Assembly: GCF_002994745.2 (NCBI RefSeq)
Contig: NC_037091.1
Location: forward strand, 22,201,789 to 22,265,788
Direction: 5' to 3'
DNA from: Rosa chinensis
Lineage: Eukaryota > Streptophyta > Magnoliopsida > Rosales > Rosaceae
Length of the DNA stretch: 64,000 nucleotides
Shown: positions 1 through 12,399 of the stretch, piece after piece
How positions within the stretch are numbered: position 1 is the first letter of the stretch
Layout: each line of letters opens with the position of its first letter
Made by a program: the position numbers and the translations under genes
Notes under the pieces: generated by a model
The model's database searches: none
Seen by the model: only the letters and a program-made list of their open reading frames with translations
What the model was told of the DNA's origin: nothing

Positions 1-38
<38 letters not shown>
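1..38. repeat. (AC)n microsatellite
   Basis: Nineteen perfect AC dinucleotides open the window; the array may extend to the left of it. Confidence 0.97.
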
Positions 39-40
<2 letters not shown>

Positions 41-941
41 ATCCATGCCCCTGTTTCTTGGTCTTTGTTTGTATCATGTGTTTTTCATCTGCTTATTCTT
101 TTCTAATATGCCTCTCTTTATCTCCATTTGTATGAAACATTAGAACAAACAGCTTTTACATTAAGCATATTGCTGGACTATCTTTCTTTAACTACAATGG
201 TTTGCTATTGGTTATTTCTATTCAGTGAGTGAACTGGCTGTATTTGCTTATTATTCTTCAAAAAGATAAAAAAATATAAACCCGTTGCTTGTTAATGTTT
301 CAGATTTGGGCAGTAGCCCAAGTCTTTGTTTAGTGCTGATCCAATGGGCGGACCACTGCTTGAACGTACAGATGACTTCTGCTATCTGCCAAGTGACATA
401 CAAAGAGCGTCAGAGGGGAGACCGCGTTGGGCGGTCTTCTCTTCTCTGATGCCTAAGTTTGTCGATTGTATGTTGGCATAATAACAGTATGTAAACAAGT
501 TATTGCGTAATCAATTAGAAGAAAGGAGAGGACCTTTTATAGGTGGAGAAGGAGCTGACTTCTCTCATGTTTTCGATGTGGGACTGATATGCCTCAATTC
601 TCAGCTTACTGGAGCTTCTGGTGTCATCTTGGGCAGCGGGTGGCGTGTCCGAGGTGATCTGAGGGTGAGCCGGGGCTCAAGCGGTAGCCTGCTTGGCGGT
701 GTTTCCGTAGGTCACACCGTTGGCGGTAGTTGGTACTATTGGCAGTAGCATGAGCATGGCTCCATTATAGCTAATTATGCTTGGCAAATACTTATGTAAG
801 TACATTGCTGGCACATCCACTCTGGACATGGATGTTGCAAACTAAACAAAGGGTATTATCTTTTAAGTACACCAGCACAAGTTCACTCTTTTCTTTAAAC
901 ATGTGCATAAACTTGAAATATGCATTGAGTGCTTGGTTTAG
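39..941. other. Intron or intergenic DNA left of the FGGY exon
   Basis: No exon can be assigned with confidence. An 81-codon frame at 503-748 and a GC-richer patch at 330-480 match no family I recognise. By position this should be intron, and perhaps decayed upstream exons, of the FGGY kinase gene whose recognisable exon starts at 942. Confidence 0.4.
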
Positions 942-1068
942 GTTGCCCTATTATTCTTCCAAAGGAGAGTGAGCCTGTGCTATTGGGTGCTGCCATTCTT
1001 GGTGCTATAGCTGCAAGGAAATATTCTAGTATGCATGATGCTATGATGGCCTAAATGCGTCGGGGCAG
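942..1068 (+). pseudogene. FGGY carbohydrate (D-ribulose) kinase, penultimate exon, decayed
   Basis: Conceptual translation from 942 gives GCPIILPKESEPVLLG and then AAILGAIAARKYSSMHDAMM. This is the conserved segment near the C-terminus of plant FGGY-type kinases, which phosphorylate sugars such as D-ribulose. The acceptor is the AG at 940-941. Near 1051 a one-base deletion turns the expected A-L-N-A-x-G-Q tail into a stop, and the base after the exon is A, so the GT donor has become AT. Both lesions argue that the copy is dead. The last exon of the same gene lies 19.7 kb away at 20777-20903. Family assignment comes from recognising this C-terminal signature; upstream exons were not found. 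Confidence 0.75.
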
Positions 1069-1441
1069 ATATGTTTTTTCAAATGTTGCTTTAGTACTTC
1101 TAATTGTTTCTTTTACTCTATGGGCACACAAATCGGAACCTAATTACTAGTTAGCAAGCTAGAACTTCCATCTCACTTTGAGGAGGAATGCATGTAATGC
1201 TTGAGTTTCTCCTGTTCTGTTTCTCCTCTTTACCTTATTCAAACTACAAACTTGTTACGCCAATGACAGGTTATTAGGAATGGAAAGGCCCATGGTTTGC
1301 TCCCTATGTAATATGGGGTTTGAACCCCCTCTCGATACTACCTTGCTATTTGTTAGAGTTTGCTGTCACCTAAAGATTGTAGTGTTCAATGCCCAATTTG
1401 AGCCTGGTCAACGAAGCAGGTTAGGGGAATTTCTGGGTATC

Positions 1442-1473
<32 letters not shown>

Positions 1474-2213
1474 GTAAAGGTTTTGGCATTCCTAGTACAA
1501 AACAAGAGTCATAGGTCTGCTAGAGTCATCAAGTGTAAACTAGAAGTGATATATTATATGGTCGTGCGATGCTTCAGCTGACTCTTCGATGTACTTTAGG
1601 TAAGAGTATATGCATTTGCATTCATAAAGGTCAACTTACATGCATTCTGGGATTGCAATCCGTTCTGCAATACTTGTCAGGTCAAGTCGTTGGATTTTGT
1701 TTCTTCTTTTTCATGTCTTATGCGCATTCATTGGTTAAGTCTTAAAATGATATTTTTCTACATGATTTGGTCAGTTAAGTCTTATCGTTTTTATTAAGGA
1801 AAAATCATGTTTACTTGTTGAATATCTTTTTAGGAATTATCCCTTCCATATTAGAAGTCAATTAGGTTTTGGAGTCTTTATTGTCCAAGATTTCAGGATG
1901 AGTAAGAAATATATATACAGCAAGAAAGGCATTTTTTTGTGACATTCTGAGCGAATAAGAATTTGTGCAGTCATCAAGTCAAACGTTTTTAATTTGTTTG
2001 TGAGAAACCTTGTGCTTCAAATTCGATTCTATAAACTACTTGTTCCATGCTTAAGTAGATCACTGAGTCAAACACTTTCATCATTCATCGTTCTTTTACA
2101 CTCTGCACATCAAAGTATTCTCGAGGTTAGTTGGAGTCGTTGATGTGCTTGCAAGGTAAAAGGTCGAGGTCAGCACCTATCAATCAGTGAAGACAGTTCA
2201 AAGGTGGTGAAGA
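1069..2213. other. Split intron, left part, with a possible retroposon tail
   Basis: Intron DNA of the FGGY gene. At about 1265-1472 a segment contains a pol III B-box-like GGTTTGAACCCC (1318-1329) and ends in a 14-15 nt poly(A) followed by (TA)n, which looks like a SINE or LINE 3' end. From about 2040 the sequence resembles LTR material that continues beyond the hAT element at 7742. No coding exon was seen. Confidence 0.4.
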
Positions 2214-4013
2214 TCTACGAGTAGGGCTGGGATTTGGAACCGTAAAACTGAAGGAACCGCACTGAAAGTCTCGATTCGGTTATGTTCTACGACATATGTA
2301 TACACATTTTTTTCTGTTCGGTCCCTAGAGACATATTATCGATTCGGTTCCTGTCATTGTTTTTAAAACCTCCTTGGAACCGAAATACAGATGTTAGTGT
2401 ATAAGTGGACATTAGTGGTGAGCTTATTTCTGTAAAATAGACCCTTTCTCATGTGATCAGGCACACACTTAGCCTTCCAAATGCGATCAGAGCCTTCCAT
2501 CTTATCTCATAATCTCCTATCCATTCGATCAAACCATAAAATGTTATCTCTTCGAGTCTTCCCTCAAACTCTCGCTCTCTCTGTCCCATCCCTCAAACTC
2601 TCTTCGACTCTTCCCTGAAACAGAAACTACGAATTACAGAAACACACAGTGCGTTAATACCGCAGGCTTGGATTGTTGAGCAGGGTCTGGTATCCGATAG
2701 GTTTCGGTGATCCAATAAAACTATGGATAAGGATCGGCCTCACCAAACAATCACGGCGTGTCTCCAGCCTCCCATGTGCACGTAGTCCTGTTGCTTGTCC
2801 TCGTCTCGATTAGGAGAAGATAATATGAGTAATAGAAGATCAAAACCCAGACGAGCGATGCGACCTCCCTCAAAGTCTCACTCTCTCAGTCTCCTTCGAT
2901 TTGTGTAAGCTTTCATTTTTTCATTCTACTCTCATCGCTCTGCAATTTCTTCTTCGTTTATAATAGATCCGTGAAATCTGACTACTTTTCCTCTTCGTTT
3001 GAATCCTATCCTGCAGTGAGTGACTGAGCGTAGTTCAGCGACTTCAGCCTGCGATTTCTTCCCGTTGGTAAGCTCCAAAATCCATGGATATTGTTGATCG
3101 ATCAATATGCATGTTTTAGTATTCCATTTCTGCATTCAGAAGTGCTTGGATTATTGTTAAATAATAAACTGTTGGTAGTAAATAATAATTGATAATGCAA
3201 TACTTCTGCTTGAAGCCTTGAATTGAATTCATTTGAAAAATCTGGACTTTGGAATTAAAGGAGGAATCTTTTTACTTTTACTTTTCTGTTGTGGCATGGG
3301 TTTCTTCAAATCTCTTGAATTTGTATTCGACTCAGTTATTCTCTATGTGTGTGGTGCTAGTATAGCTTCATCTTTGCTTTCATAGTTTCATTTATAGGAC
3401 TGGTATGCATAAGGCTGCTATTTCGAATTATTGGATACTCATGCAATTATTGGATCAAATTATCTTTTGTTGAACACAAACTTATTTATAAGCTATTTTT
3501 ATTATCTCACCTGATCGATTAATCTGCAGGGAAACTATGTATTGATGTTACTACTGCATCCAAAATTGCACAGGTTCGTACCATAGCACATTTTTGGCAA
3601 AGCGAAACTTCTCGTTTGGTTGTTTTGAGATGGAAGCAATTTCAATTTACGCCGTTTCAATGTAACATCCTTATTTTCAATTATTCCCTTCCCTAATAAA
3701 GATATCACTTTGGCATTTTCGTTTCTTAATCTTTATCATTCTTTTCCAGAATCCTACGGATTGGCAGGAAATCTTGACCTACTTTCGTGGATCTGAGTCG
3801 CAAAATTATTTTACCCGTATTTTGGAAGACATTTGGAGGTGCCTTTTGACTTAATAAGACTTTGTATATTTCAATTAAAGCGGCAGACCCCAACTTCATT
3901 GGTTCAGCCTTTTTTTTTTTAACTGTTAACATAGTTCATACTCTTAACAACCCTTTGAGTTTTTCTTATAGATTGCTTCTTGCTTATTGCCTTAGAGTTG
4001 GAGATCTAATTCC

Positions 4014-6552
4014 ATGTCCGAAGCATCTGCTAGCTCCTCTGACCCATCTGCTTCCAATTCTGAACCAGCCGCTTGCAATGAAATTGTGGTTGCAAGCACC
4101 AACCCTGAAGCGTCTCAACAAGCAGCCAACAACACTGTTCCAACTTCCAGTAAACCAACAAAAGCTTCTACTGCTCGGAGCTTTGCTGCCAAGAGAAAAA
4201 GTGGAGAGAAGAAGAAAGGCAAGCAGAGGTCGGATGTCTAAGATCACTTCACGAAGGAGGATCATCCTTTAGTTGAGACTGTCGATGGAGTAGAGAAAGT
4301 GGTTGGCCATACTAAGAGGGCTCAATGTAAGTACTGTACGACTCATTTAGCATGCAATTCATATGAAAATGGTACATCATCTCTTAGGAAACACATTGAG
4401 ATAGTGTGTAAGAAATACCCTGGTAGAGTTAATGTAGAATCTGACCAATAAGTTTTGACTAGTGACGGAAGAAGAGGTCAGAGTTCTTTGGTTAGTGTGA
4501 ATTGGTCACAAGATAATTGTGTGGAAGCTGCAACTCATATGATAGTTGTCGATGAGCTACCATTCAGTTTCATTGAAAAACCGGGATTTAATTATTTTTG
4601 CAGTGTTGCTGTACCCTTGTTTAAAGTCCCAGGTAGGAAAGCCATAGACAAAACCTTTCTAGGCATGTATGATGCCAAGAAGGAGGAGTTGAGGAGGGAA
4701 TTGAAGTCACATTGTGTTTGTTTGACAACAGACACTTGGACTTCTTGTCAAAATATAAACTACATGGTGATTACTGCCCATTTTATTGATCGGGGATGGC
4801 AGATGCACAAAAGAGTGCTTGCTTTTTGTGTGGTTCCAATCCACCAAGGTGTAACCATAGGAAAAATCTTAGAGAAGTGTTTGATTGATTGGTCAATAGA
4901 GAAGGTTTTAACAATTTCTGTTGACAATGCCTCTGCCAACAAGCATGCCATTGATTATGTTAGGAAGAAATGTGCAATTGGGACATAAAACTGATATGTG
5001 GAGGTAAGTTTATGCATGTGAGATGTTTGGCTCACATTGTACACCTAATTGTGAGAGTGGACTGAATATGATGGAGAGGTCAGTGTCTAGCATAAGGAAT
5101 GTTGTGAGATATGTTAGAAGTTCGGGTGCTAGGTTAGATGAATTTAAAAGCTGTGTAGAGCAGGAGAAAATTGAATGCAATAAGATTTGCATCTTAGATG
5201 TTCCAACAAGTTGGAATTCCACCTTTCTTATGTTGGACACAACTTTGGAGTTGAAAAAAGAATTGACAGATTGAAGGATGAGGAGGATTCAAGGTACAAA
5301 AGCTACTGAAGATGAGGAAGTTGAAGATGATGATGAAACTAAAAATCAGAGTAAGAAGAAAGTGGCTGTAAAAAGGGTAGGGCCACCAAGTGATGCAGAT
5401 TGGGACAATGCAGCAGTTTTTGTGAAGTTCTTAAAAGTCTTCTGCGATGTGACCCTTAATGTTAGTGCTTCACTTACCCCCACTGCACACACAAGGCATT
5501 CCATGATATTGTTACTATTGAAGAAGAGCTTGAAGATCTCAGTTCTATTGGGGTAGGGCCTGATTCAAGTGAAGCAGACAAAGTCTTGTACGACATGGCA
5601 GTCAAGATGAAGGCCAAGTATTCCAAGTATTTGGGAACTTAGATGACATGAACAACTCTTCTAGTTGCTTTGGTCTTAGATCCTAGGTATAAATTGAGAA
5701 ACATTAGTTGGTTGTGTGAAACAATGTTGAATTTGTGTGATTGGGAGATCAAGAAGAAATGTGATGAAGTAAAGCAGCTTGTGGTAGACTTGTGTGACTT
5801 GTATGGGCAGTCTAATGGTTCACATAGTGGACCATCCAAGGCTAAGGGTAAAGGTCCAAGTATTGTGACACAGCTACTAGTAAGACTAGAAGTAGACCAA
5901 GGATTCTTAGTGGGAAGAGGGCTATTATGCAAGAAGACTGGAATAGACAGCTTGAACAGAATAACGATGTTGTAGTGGGACATGAAGTTGATAGATATTT
6001 GCTGGACCCCTATAGAAAAACCTTCTGAAAATGATGATTGGAAGATTTTGGATTGGTTGAAGCTTAATGGAGGTAAATATCCCAACTTGCAATCATTGGC
6101 TAGCGATATATTAGCCATACAAGTGTCTACAGTTGCAAGTGAGTCAAGTTTCAGCACTGGGAAAAGGGTAATAGATCCATACAGAAGCTCTTTAAACCCA
6201 AAAACAGTTGAAACTGATATGTCTTCAAAATTGGTTGAAGGCTGATACCATTATGGGGTTGGAGTACATTCCAACTATAGAGGAAATGGAGTCATATGAA
6301 CAAATTGAAGCTGGTATGTGTTTTGATGTTTTTAGTTTACTCTTTGAATATGGTACAAGAAATTAGTTTATGTGATTTACTGTTTGAGTTTTGACATTGT
6401 GCAGACCATGAAAAAAGGATAGAGAGAATGATAAGAAGGGCAAGAACACTATTGCTGCTGCATCTGCATCTGCACCAAGTGGCAAAGCAACTAAGAGTTT
6501 TGAGGCTTCGGCTTCAGCCCCTACAACCAAGAAGAAAAAGCAGAAAAAATGA
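4014..6552 (+). pseudogene. hAT transposase (zf-BED, RNase H-like, hAT dimerisation), broken
   Basis: The ATG at 4014 begins an Ser/Ala-rich leader and a basic stretch. A BED zinc finger follows (C-K-Y-C...H at about 4330-4405), then the RNase H-like region with LTTDTWTSCQNINYMVITAH (about 4725-4785) and SVDNASANKHAIDYVRKK, then LDPRYKLR near 5678. The hAT C-terminal dimerisation block (SDILAIQVSTVASESSFSTG) lies near 6105-6165 and a Lys-rich tail ends at 6552. In-frame stops occur at 4239 (TAA where Trp is expected) and 4449, and frame changes near 4970, 5030, 5270, 5550, 5640 and 5970. A short intron is likely near 6315-6400. Such proteins cut and paste the element; this copy cannot. Confidence 0.85.
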
Positions 6553-6981
6553 TTCAATTCACTCAATTATCAAGGTTGCATAAAGGTCTAAACATTTTGC
6601 TTCATTTGAAGTTCTCTTTTTTAAAAAAATTTATCCTAATACCATTAATTGCATACTTGTAATTTCTGTGTAGATTTAGTATTGACGGAAGGCTGGAAGC
6701 ATTGTTGGCTTGTTGCATATTGTTGGCTTGTTGCATTGAGGAAGAGGAAGCTTTGCTGGAAATATGTTTGCAGTTGTGCACTTTGATGAAATATTCATGG
6801 ACTATTTCAATTTTAGGTTATTTGTTTCAGTTTGAGACTTTGAATTGCTCAGTTTCAGACTTTCAGTATTTAGTTTGCTGCAAATTGATGCAGCTGCATT
6901 GTTCAAATTGGACAGTTTATTGTTTATTTTTATTTGCTGCATGTGAGACTTTGAGTTCGCAGTTTATGCATGTGAAACTTT

Positions 6982-7135
6982 GAGTTTGTAGTTGTATTAC
7001 TGGAATGTGTATTATTGCAGACTTGAGTTGTGAGTTTGTAGTTGTATTGCTGGGAATGTGTATTATTGCAGTTCTGCAGTTTGCAGACTTTGAGTTTGTA
7101 GTTGTATTGCTGGAAAGTGCTTGAGTGTTTGTGTT
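6982..7135 (+). repeat. 50-60 bp tandem repeat, three copies
   Basis: The block GAGTTTGTAGTTGTATT recurs at 6982, 7032 and 7092, each followed by a related GCTGGAA(T/A)GTG sequence. It lies in the 3' non-coding part of the hAT element. Confidence 0.75.
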
Positions 7136-7387
7136 TGACAGTTTGAGAGTTTTGATTGTTTGATAGTTTAATGCTTTTATCACTTTCATGCTTTGACAGT
7201 TTGGAAGTTTGCAGGAAATGCTAATTTGCTATGTTGATGTTGATTGTTAAATATGTAGATTGTAGATACTGTTTTGAATTTGAATGAGTGAATAGATTGT
7301 GATATATTGAATCATTTGAATGTACGTATGGAAATCAGGAAAACTAGAAGCTGGAAACTAGAAACGGCTAAAAAGCAGTGTTTCTAT

Positions 7388-7612
7388 ATGGAAAAACCGA
7401 GGAACCGAGTTTGGAACCGAAAACCGAGAACCGATCATGGAACCGGGTTGAGTTTGGAACAAAAAAATCGAGAAACCGATCATGGAACCGAGCTGAGTTT
7501 GGAACCGAAAAACCAAGAAACCGATCATGGAACGGGGTTGAGTTTGGAACCAAAAAATCGAGAAACCGATCATGGAACCGAGCTGAGTTTGGAACCGAAA
7601 AACCGAGGAACA
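7388..7612 (+). repeat. 45-bp tandem repeat in the hAT subterminal region, alternating subtypes
   Basis: GATCATGG recurs at 7433, 7478, 7523 and 7568, exactly 45 bp apart. Odd units read GGGTTG after it and even units GAGCTG, giving a 90-bp higher-order dimer. Because 45 is a multiple of three, the array stays open in several frames on both strands; those frames look like by-products, not genes. Confidence 0.9.
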
Positions 7613-8229
7613 GACCCGAGCATGGTCGGTTCGGTTCTTGATACAAAAACAACAAACCTAACCGATAATCAGTTGTCGGTTCCGGTTCCGAGTTCAGTCC
7701 TTGAAATTGCAAACCGACCCGAGTCCAGCCCTATCTACAAGGATATGATCAGACAATCTACTAGGTGTGTCTAGTAAGTTAGCCGAGGTCAGCGCTATTC
7801 ATTGTTTGTAAGAGAACTCGTATCTTTCCATTAAGTGAATCAGTTTTCACTAGGGCTTTAGAGAGTTAAGGCCCGCAGTTGTTTTCCTCATTTGAGGTTT
7901 TTACTGCGCAAACAATTCTGGTGTCTCTTGATTGCTATGTGATTGTGTTTACTTTCTTTTATGCACTTTATCTACACCACTATATTCAGGATTCATATAT
8001 GTGTTTCAATCCTTTAACGTTTCTTGTTGGGGTTTTTTTTTTGAATTAAAGTAAAGTTGTGGTTTCTGTAGGAAAATCATATTCATCCCTCTCTAGGCTT
8101 TTTAGTTTCATCCCATATTTTCAAATAAAAAAGTAAAAAAAATAAAAACGAAACTTGTCTTACATACATTCTGATATTAGTGTATCTATAGCATTGTTCT
8201 CGTAACCATGGTGAATGAGGATTCCTTTT

Positions 8230-8756
8230 TGTAAGATTACAACTATAATTAAACATGAAACTCAATAAACTAGCACAGGTTTAGATAAATGTAAATAAAT
8301 AGATACGAATGATAACTGACTTGGTTGATTGCTGTTGCAATCCATTCGATCTTCTCCTAGATGCACACTGTATTTCTCCTTTTGCTTGATGGGACAAAAC
8401 CACATGAGAATGAGTTCTTTGTGTTCTAGCAGGGATCAAAACGAAATCTTCACATACATAAGCTGTTGTGACAGCAGCAGTTACATGACAGTTCCTTCCA
8501 TCAAGGAACTGTCAAAGTAACTGTTTGTCTTAATCAGATTTGTCCAAATGATCATACCTTTTGAATTTTGAATTCAAAACAGATATACTTACACATTATC
8601 TTAATTCGATTACTGAATTAAGTCTATATATATATATATATGTAAGTGACTGCAGTTGTACTTTATAATCAAAATAATTTGTTTCATTAAGCTACCGTAT
8701 ATACAATATATAATATCTAGTTCATTCTGCTCATATGTAGTGTGATCAATCTTACA
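8230..8756 (-). repeat. Copia 3' LTR (left copy, intact)
   Basis: 527 bp bounded by TG...CA with a 9-bp terminal inverted repeat (TGTAAGATT/AATCTTACA). It contains a (TA)n stretch near 8629-8641 and matches the split right LTR with scattered substitutions and indels. Confidence 0.9.
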
Positions 8757-8768
8757 ATCTCCCACTGA
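8757..8768 (-). promoter_or_regulatory. Polypurine tract of the Copia element
   Basis: Read on the minus strand, CAGTGGGAGAT directly precedes the 3' LTR start TGTAAG. That is the expected position and composition of the plus-strand DNA primer. Confidence 0.75.
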
Positions 8769-9372
8769 ACTAGGATGATATAATGTATAGCTTGTCAGCA
8801 AATTATAACTGGATTCTGCACTTTGAATCTAAGTACTATCTGTTTTCAAAATCCTATCAATTATTATTCACCAAGCTGAATCAAAAAGAACATGATAATG
8901 ATAAATTATCAGTCTCTTATGATCACATCATGATGAACATAATTACATGGATTACCCCAAGTATGATCATGCTTGTCATGTATAAATCGATATTGCAAGC
9001 ATAGATGATCCTAATGGAGTTTATTCAAATCTGCATGTTTGCGATGTGATCTCAGCAACATATTAATGTATGCATTCACTAATCATGCAGCAATGTATTT
9101 GATATAATGATATCATTCAAATGTATGAATGAAACTAATGATGACTGACTGAAATGGTTAATATCAAATGCATTACTTATTAACGGTAACATACAGCAAC
9201 CTACACTTCTAAACATTAATGCTATCTAAAATTCCCATGTTTTCTACATGATTAACAAACACAGAATTGGTATGCTTTTGTCAGTGGATCTGCAAGTTGC
9301 TCTTTTGTTCCAATCTTCATCACTTCTATTTCATTATCCCTCACACTCTCTCTTACTGAAAATACTTTACAT

Positions 9373-12360
9373 CTATATCCTTGACCCTGCTATTCTTCTG
9401 TTGTTCTTTGAAAAGAACACAGCTGCTGCATTGTCACAGTATATAACCAATGGCCTCTCAATTGAATCCACAACCTTCATTTTGGAAATAAAATTTCTGA
9501 GCCATAATGCATGTGCTGTAGCCTCATATATTGCAATGTATTCTGCTTGGAAAGTTGAAGTGGTAGTCAATGATTGCTTATTAGTCTTCCATGAAATTGC
9601 TCCTCCAGCAAACATGAATATGTATCCCAATGTTGACTTCAAATCATCTAAGTCCTGCTTGTATGAAGCATATGTGTAGCACTCTACTTTCAGTTCTTGA
9701 TCTTCTATTCTCTTATACACCATCATGTGATTTCTGGTACTTTTCAGATATCTCAATACTTTCTTCCCTGCAACCACTGTTCATGACAACATTTGATTGA
9801 TATCTGGATAGCATGTTTACTGCAAAGCTTATATCTGGCCTTGTGCAAACTTGTGCATACATAAGGCTTCCAACCAACCTAGCATAGGGCACATTTCCAT
9901 GCATTTCCTTTCCAATACATTTTGAGGACACTGTCCTTTATGCAACTTATCACCTTTAGAAATAGGTGCATTTCCTGATCTGCATTTTCTAGCCAAATCT
10001 TTGTAAAATCTGTCAATATAATTATTTTGTGACAGTCCTAGCATACATTGACTTTTATTTCTGCTAATTTCTATCCCAAGTACATAATGAGCTTCCCTGT
10101 GTCTTTCATATCAAAATTCTTCATCAGAAAATCTTTTGTGGCTTTTAGCAACCAACATTGCTACTAGCTAATAGGATATCATCTACATATAATACTAAAA
10201 TATGAAATGACTCCCACTAACCTTGCAGTACACACATTCATCCAATTTGTTTTCTTCAAATCCAAAGTCAAAGATCACAACATCAAACTTTAAATATCAT
10301 TGCCTGGATGCTTGCTTTAGTCCATAAATCGACTTGTTACGCTTGCAAACCTTCTTTTCATCTCTATTGGTTGAAGCATGTAGATATCCTCCTGTAAGTC
10401 TCCATTTAAGAATGCAGTTTTAACATCCATTTGATGCAATTCTAAATTGTAATGTGCAACTAGGGCCATTATGACTCTAAAGGCATCCTTAGTTGAGACA
10501 GGTGAAAAAGTCTCATTATAGTCTATACCTTCCTTTTGATTGTACCCTTTTGCTACAAGTCTGGCTTTGAATCTCTCAACCTTGCCATTTGCATCTCTTT
10601 TGTTTTATAAACCCACTTGCATCCAATAGGTTTTAAATCTGCAGTTCTGTCTACCAATGTCCAAACACCATTCTGTGACATGCTGTGAAGTTCATCCTCC
10701 ATTGCAAGCTTCCATTTGTGACTGTTGTCTGATTGCATAGCCTCCTTTAATGATGTAGGATCATTTTCTTCCCCCAAATCAAACTCAACTGCAGTCAAAT
10801 ATAAATGATAATCATTAGATATTGCAGGCTTCCTGGATCTTTCTGATCTTCTTAACTTGTTTTGCTTCCATGACAGGAACTTCTGCATTTCATGGTTTTG
10901 ATCTTCACTAACACCATCAACTTGATCTTCAACATTGGCTGCTTGAGTTTGATTTTCTATTTGTGTTTATGGAATTATATCTTCATAAATAACATGAGTA
11001 CCTGTCTGCACAATTTCTGGAAAATAAACCAATCATCCATGTTACTGTACTCTTTGTCTAAGCTTGTCTCTTCTGTCACACTTGCATTCTGATCAACATT
11101 TCATCAAAACTATTGTGCCTAGTAGAGCAATAAAATTTGAATCCTTTGATTTTTCTGGATAGCTAATAAAATAAGCACTTATTGACTTGGATTCAAGTTT
11201 ATCATTTCTCCATTATACACTCTTGCTTCTGCCTTACAACCCAGACATGTAGATGATTCAAACTTGGTTTGTAGCCACACAAATCTCAAATGGAGTTTTG
11301 ATGACTGCTTTGCTTGGTGTCCTATTGCAGATGTAGTTTGCTGTTCTCAGTGCTTCTCCCCATAGAACTTTGGTAAACCTGATCTGGTGAACATACTTCT
11401 AACCATGTTCATCAATGTTCTGTTTTTTCTTTCAGAAACACCATTTTGTTGTGGTGTATATGGTGTGGTATATTGAGCAACAATGCACATTGTTCTAAAT
11501 ATGCAGCAAAAGGTCCTTTATGCTGCCATTTCTCAGAATATTTACCATATTATTAACCACCTCGATCTGACCTTATCACCTTAATGAGTATCTCAGTCTG
11601 TCTTTCTACTTCAGTTTTGAAATCTTGAAAATCTAGCACTTGTGACTTATCAGAAATTAGATAAACAAAACAGTACCTTGAAAAATCATCAATGAAAGTC
11701 ACAAAATAGGAGTTTCCACAAATGGTGTTTACAGGAAATGGACCACAAACATCTGTGTGGATTAGTTGAAGCAAACAACCAGATCTTTTGGAATGCAGAT
11801 TTCTCAAATTTGTCATTTTTCCCTTTAAACATCCACACAGGTTTCAAAATCACTAAACTCTAATGCAGGTAAAATTCCTTGTTTCACTAGTTCATGCATT
11901 CTTTGTTTTGAAAAGATGATGTATGCTGCTTATTCTTTCTCTTAACACCAACAACTGTTTTTGACACATTGAAAACATGATGACTTTGAATAGCTGCATT
12001 AGTGCAATTGACATGCCAGTAGCCATCAATTAAAATAGCATCACCAAAACAAGATGAATTTTCATAGAAATACATAGCCCTATTATTACTTGAAAAGCTG
12101 AAAGCATCATCCATTACAAATTGAGACCAAATATTAGTTTCTCTTTATTGAGGGAATACAATACAAATTTCTAATACCAGAACATACTTATTCCTAAATA
12201 CTAATTTAACACTTCCTACAGCTTGAACTGCCACCCTTTGGCCACTTGCAGTGCATACTCTTGTTTCATTCTTGTTTGGGATTATTTTGCTTGATAATCC
12301 CTGCAAGGAATTACAATATGAATGGGTGACCCGGTATCAAACCACCAAGATGCATTACTA
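9373..12360 (-). pseudogene. Copia pol (protease, integrase, RT, RNase H), many frameshifts
   Basis: Minus-strand fragments occur in Copia order. The pre-integrase region is at 12114-11830. The integrase core at 11816-11553 has HTDVCGPF, FVTFIDDFSRY and SDRGG. Reverse transcriptase includes WKLAMEDELHSM and GCKWVYKTK at 10780-10595, with later pieces to 9713. RNase H at 9777-9373 ends in YCDNAAAVFFSKN. The RNase H motif normally reading Y-(S/T)-D-A has Y-T-Y-A, so an active-site Asp is lost. Integrase-before-RT order is diagnostic of Copia. Confidence 0.88.
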
Positions 12361-12399
12361 ACAGATGCATGTGACTCTAATGTGAAAATTGATTTTAAC

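Larger units (their letters stand above)
2224..7733 (+). mobile_element. hAT DNA transposon, degenerate, 5.5 kb
   Basis: The ends are inverted TAGGGCTGG (2224-2232 and 7725-7733), typical of plant hAT elements. An 8-bp near-duplication, tctacgag (2214-2221) and tctacaag (7734-7741), lies at the borders; the left copy is two bases off the TIR, so the target duplication has decayed or the end is slightly misplaced. A plus-strand BED-finger/hAT transposase relic occupies 4014-6552. Subterminal DNA is rich in GGAACCG/ACCGA motifs on both sides (2236-2400 and 7390-7700), as expected for transposase-binding repeats. Multiple stops make it non-autonomous today. Confidence 0.85.
2040..7960 (+). mobile_element. 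LTR-like remnant split by a hAT element
   Basis: The right flank (7742-7935), with its ...AAGGCCCGCAGTTGTTTT... block followed by TTTACTGCGC, resembles the 3' part of plant Copia LTRs as I remember them. The left flank (about 2040-2213) continues into it across the hAT insertion. No partner LTR, primer-binding site or coding region was found, so this is at most a truncated or solo LTR. Confidence 0.3.

Noticed and set aside
3862..4272. 136-codon plus-strand and 93-codon minus-strand frames overlapping the hAT leader
   Set aside because: Shadows of the transposase frame that starts at 4014; only that frame continues into the BED finger.
7307..7774. 155-codon frame, plus overlapping frames on both strands
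   Set aside because: Made almost wholly of the 45-bp subterminal repeat of the hAT element; its length is a multiple of three, so every frame stays open.
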